From the NCBI GenBank assembly GCA_016212845.1, contig JACRDR010000303.1:1-10747 (forward strand): 10,747 nucleotides of DNA. Direction: 5' to 3'. Source of the DNA: Elusimicrobiota bacterium. Lineage in GTDB: Bacteria; Elusimicrobiota; Elusimicrobia; UBA1565; JACRDR01. This document shows positions 8,937-10,747 of the stretch, in pieces. A program made the translations under genes and the position numbers. The stretch's first letter is position 1. Each line of letters opens with the position of its first letter. The notes under the pieces were generated by a model that saw only the letters and a program-made list of their open reading frames with translations, had not been told where the DNA came from and did not search any database.

Positions 8937-10436
8937 ATGTATAGTGGACGCGACATGGCATGGAACCGGAGGGGAGCGGCGGCTTTTCTGGTCTTTGCCG
9001 CCGTCTTGTGCCTCGGGGGACACCGCCTAGTCGAGCTCGGCTTCTACCACGACGATTGGAAGTTCCTCGCCGACCAGCATTTCGCCGGACCGGGCTTCTG
9101 GAGCCGGATCAAGGCCATCGTCGCGGGCCAGCCGGCCATCCTGCAGCGGCCGCTCGACGTCCCGCTCTTCGCCCTCCTTTATGAGGCCTTCGGCATGGCT
9201 CCTTTGGGCTGGCACCTGGCGCTGCTGGCCGTCAACGTGGCCCTATCCATGGGCGTGCGCGAGGCGCTGCTCCGGTTCAAGGCGCCGCCTCCGGCCGCGC
9301 TTTTGGGCGCGCTGCTCTTCCTTTGCTGGCCGACGAAGGACTCGACGATGTTCTGGTCGATCGTTATTTTGGCTCCGGTCGCCCTGGCGTCCTGGGTGTT
9401 CGCCTACGTGCTGTATCTCGATTTCGTCGAAAGCGGCGACCGCCGGCGGCTGGCGGGCGCGATCGCGCTCTTCTCCATTTCCTTAGGCGTCTACGACAAC
9501 ACGGTCGCGCTCCTGCCCCTCTTGCTCGTGACGCCGTCTGGCGCCTCGCGCCGCGTCTTCGTCTCGACGGGCGTGGTCGGCGCGTTCGCGGCGTTCGGCA
9601 TCGTCGCCAAGCTGAAGCTCATCCCTTGGCTCAGCGGAAGCGGGTTCGCCAAGCCGCTGGAATTCTCCGGCTCCCACGCCCTGCTCGTCTATAAGCTCGG
9701 CTTCATGTCCTTCGTGAGCCGGGTCGCCGCCGGCGCTATCGGCCGCTTCGCTCAGCAAGCCTTCGTCTTCGCCCCCGCCGTCGCCGCCGGAGCGGCCGCC
9801 CTCCCGTGGCTGCTCCTGAAGGCGCCCGAAAACGGCGAGTGGCCCAAGGCGCCCCGCCGCGCGCTAGCGCTCGCCGGACTCGCCTTATTCGTCTTCGGCC
9901 TCCTGCCGTACGCCGCGTCCAACTACGTGCCGAACCCCTTCACGCACATGAACCGCATCAACGAGGTCCCGGCCTTGGGGGTCGTCTTCATGCTGCTCGC
10001 CGCCGTCTACGGCCTCAAACCCCGGCGCGCGCTCGCCTCCGGCTGCGCGCTGGCGGCGCTGATGATGGCTTCGCATGTCGGCGCGGCGCTCGCGTGGATC
10101 GAGGCTTACCAGCGCCAGCTCCAAATTCGGGCGCTCATCGAAAAAAACCTGGGTGCCTGGAGTCCCGGGAAAAAACTGCTGCTGCACACGCCGTGGGTCT
10201 ACGCCGCCGACAAGGCGCCCATTTTCATCGCCAGCTGGGACATCACCAGCGCCGCGCAGATCTGGCTCAATGATCCCTCCCGAAACGCCGACGTGATCAG
10301 CCGCGAAATGCAGGCGACGCCCGAGGGTCTAGTGAAGGAGGGCGCGCTCATGCCCTACGACTCGATCCGCGTCTTGAGCGTCCGCCGCGGCGTCATCCTT
10401 CCGAAAGTCGACTACGACTCCTTCAAACACGACTGA
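8937..10436 (+). CDS. Multi-pass membrane protein, putative GT-C type glycosyltransferase
   Basis: The 499-residue protein has about nine or ten hydrophobic segments, the first at about residues 13-32, and a soluble C-terminal part from about residue 390. After the first segment comes FYHDDW with Asp39-Asp40, the position of the acidic motif in GT-C glycosyltransferases, which use lipid-linked sugars on the outer face of the inner membrane. LQRPLDVPLFALLYEAFG, followed by GWHLALLAVNVAL, resembles the conserved RPL...H region of large GT39-like families, and NRINEVPALG around 338-347 resembles their RYLYLPALG segment. The substrate is unknown. ATG 8937 has AGGA 8 bases upstream; ATG 8955 and GTG 8886 are alternatives. 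No partner glycan genes are near, so the assignment rests on topology and short motifs. Confidence 0.7.
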   Translation: MYSGRDMAWNRRGAAAFLVFAAVLCLGGHRLVELGFYHDDWKFLADQHFAGPGFWSRIKAIVAGQPAILQRPLDVPLFALLYEAFGMAPLGWHLALLAVNVALSMGVREALLRFKAPPPAALLGALLFLCWPTKDSTMFWSIVILAPVALASWVFAYVLYLDFVESGDRRRLAGAIALFSISLGVYDNTVALLPLLLVTPSGASRRVFVSTGVVGAFAAFGIVAKLKLIPWLSGSGFAKPLEFSGSHALLVYKLGFMSFVSRVAAGAIGRFAQQAFVFAPAVAAGAAALPWLLLKAPENGEWPKAPRRALALAGLALFVFGLLPYAASNYVPNPFTHMNRINEVPALGVVFMLLAAVYGLKPRRALASGCALAALMMASHVGAALAWIEAYQRQLQIRALIEKNLGAWSPGKKLLLHTPWVYAADKAPIFIASWDITSAAQIWLNDPSRNADVISREMQATPEGLVKEGALMPYDSIRVLSVRRGVILPKVDYDSFKHD

Positions 10437-10557
10437 CCGAAAGGCCCTGGATCAATATGGGCCCGGATGCCCAGGCGAGCGGGTGCCCCTCGGGCCTCGA
10501 CCGGTCAAGCCCCCGGGGCTAAGTTAGGAAAGTCGCCACGCCGCACGGGAGGCAACC
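10437..10557 (+). promoter_or_regulatory. Structured intergenic leader, unknown type
   Basis: The 121 bases between the membrane protein and the next gene are rich in complementary segments. CCTGG (10446-10450) can pair with CCAGG (10471-10475). GGCGA (10474-10478) can pair with TCGCC (10533-10537), closing an arm in which GCCCC (10485-10489) pairs with GGGGC (10515-10519) and GGGC (10492-10495) with GCCC (10509-10512). A GACCGGTC palindrome lies at the tip. No run of T follows any hairpin, so it is not a standard intrinsic terminator. It may be a structured 5' leader of the exported protein. The promoter of that gene should also lie here, but I cannot place it. Confidence 0.35.
10547..10552 (+). 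promoter_or_regulatory. Shine-Dalgarno site for the last gene
   Basis: GGGAGG is 5 bases before ATG 10558. It is the strongest ribosome-binding site in the window and suggests high translation of the exported product. Confidence 0.75.
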
Positions 10558-10747
10558 ATGAAACGGAACATCCTGGCTTACTCGGTCCTGAGCGCGCTGC
10601 TGTCGTCGGCTCCGTCGGCCTTCGCGCAGACGCTCGAGGCTCTTAAGGAATCGTCCGGCTCGAGATTCGGCGAGGGCCGGGGCCTTCCTCCCGGAGGCGA
10701 CGGCGTGAAAGGCTCGTTCGGCGGCGGCAACCGCCCGCCCGTCCCCA
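10558..10747 (+). CDS. Exported glycine/proline-rich protein, N-terminal part (partial)
   Basis: The gene runs off the right edge; 63 codons are visible. The product begins MKRN, then a hydrophobic stretch and a clean signal-peptidase I site, SAFA followed by QT at about residues 23/24. There is no lipobox Cys, so it is secreted rather than lipid-anchored. After cleavage the visible mature part is short on hydrophobic residues and rich in Gly, Ser, Arg and Pro, so it looks disordered or linker-like. The family cannot be judged from this fragment. The strong GGGAGG site and its structured leader mark it as its own transcription unit, separate from the membrane protein upstream. Confidence 0.8.
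   Translation, partial: MKRNILAYSVLSALLSSAPSAFAQTLEALKESSGSRFGEGRGLPPGGDGVKGSFGGGNRPPVP

Noticed and set aside
8886..9023. N-terminal extension of the first response regulator up to an ATG at 9023
   Set aside because: The extra 46 residues have no receiver similarity, overlap the divergent membrane-protein gene, and would place the start far from the ribosome site at 8902-8897.
10505..10525. c-di-GMP-I (GEMM) riboswitch
   Set aside because: Only a short 3' segment is reminiscent; the conserved GGCAAACC and GACGCAAAGCC blocks are missing, so no call is made.
10437..10557. tRNA or intrinsic terminator in the last intergenic gap
   Set aside because: There is no T-loop consensus or cloverleaf, and no hairpin is followed by a run of T.

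Overview
The window is GC-rich, gene-dense bacterial chromosome with strong G/C preference at third codon positions. It carries two tandem response regulators, a secretory leader peptidase with extra membrane segments, and a mannose-family phosphotransferase (PTS) cluster with HPr and Enzyme I. This fits a diderm bacterium of the Elusimicrobiota or deltaproteobacterial type. That placement is an inference from gene style and layout; no rRNA or other decisive marker is present.

Positions 1 to about 8165 form one plus-strand run of genes that mostly touch or overlap: the tail of an unidentified gene (1-193), PTS IIC (190-813), PTS IID (810-1589), HPr (1586-1867), Enzyme I ptsI (1889-3607), lepA (3607-5406), lepB (5420-6415), a SIS-domain amino-sugar phosphate isomerase/deaminase-like gene (6433-7425) and an exported HExxH protein (7422-8165). 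Stop/start overlaps (GTGA, ATGA, TAATG, GGTGA) link seven of the genes, so one long operon with translational coupling is likely. No internal promoter or terminator is convincing.

From 8140 to 8885 two small single-domain response regulators lie on the minus strand. They overlap each other by 4 bases and are obvious duplicates. The downstream one runs 26 bases into the 3' end of the metallopeptidase gene. A large membrane protein with GT-C glycosyltransferase features (8937-10436) diverges from them. A 121-base gap of strongly self-complementary sequence follows, then the start of a small exported glycine/proline-rich protein (10558 to the window end) with an excellent Shine-Dalgarno site.

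Functionally, Enzyme I passes phosphate from PEP to HPr, and HPr would feed a mannose-family IIA/IIB pair that is not in the window. IIC and IID form the membrane part. HPr keeps both the catalytic His and the regulatory Ser. The SIS gene in the same run hints that the imported or sensed sugar is an amino sugar, but this is circumstantial. LepA and LepB serve translation and protein secretion. No clearly new defence or mobile system is visible. The most worthwhile unknowns are the HERAH exported protein, the paired response regulators with a nearly identical DNA segment, and the structured leader at 10437-10557.
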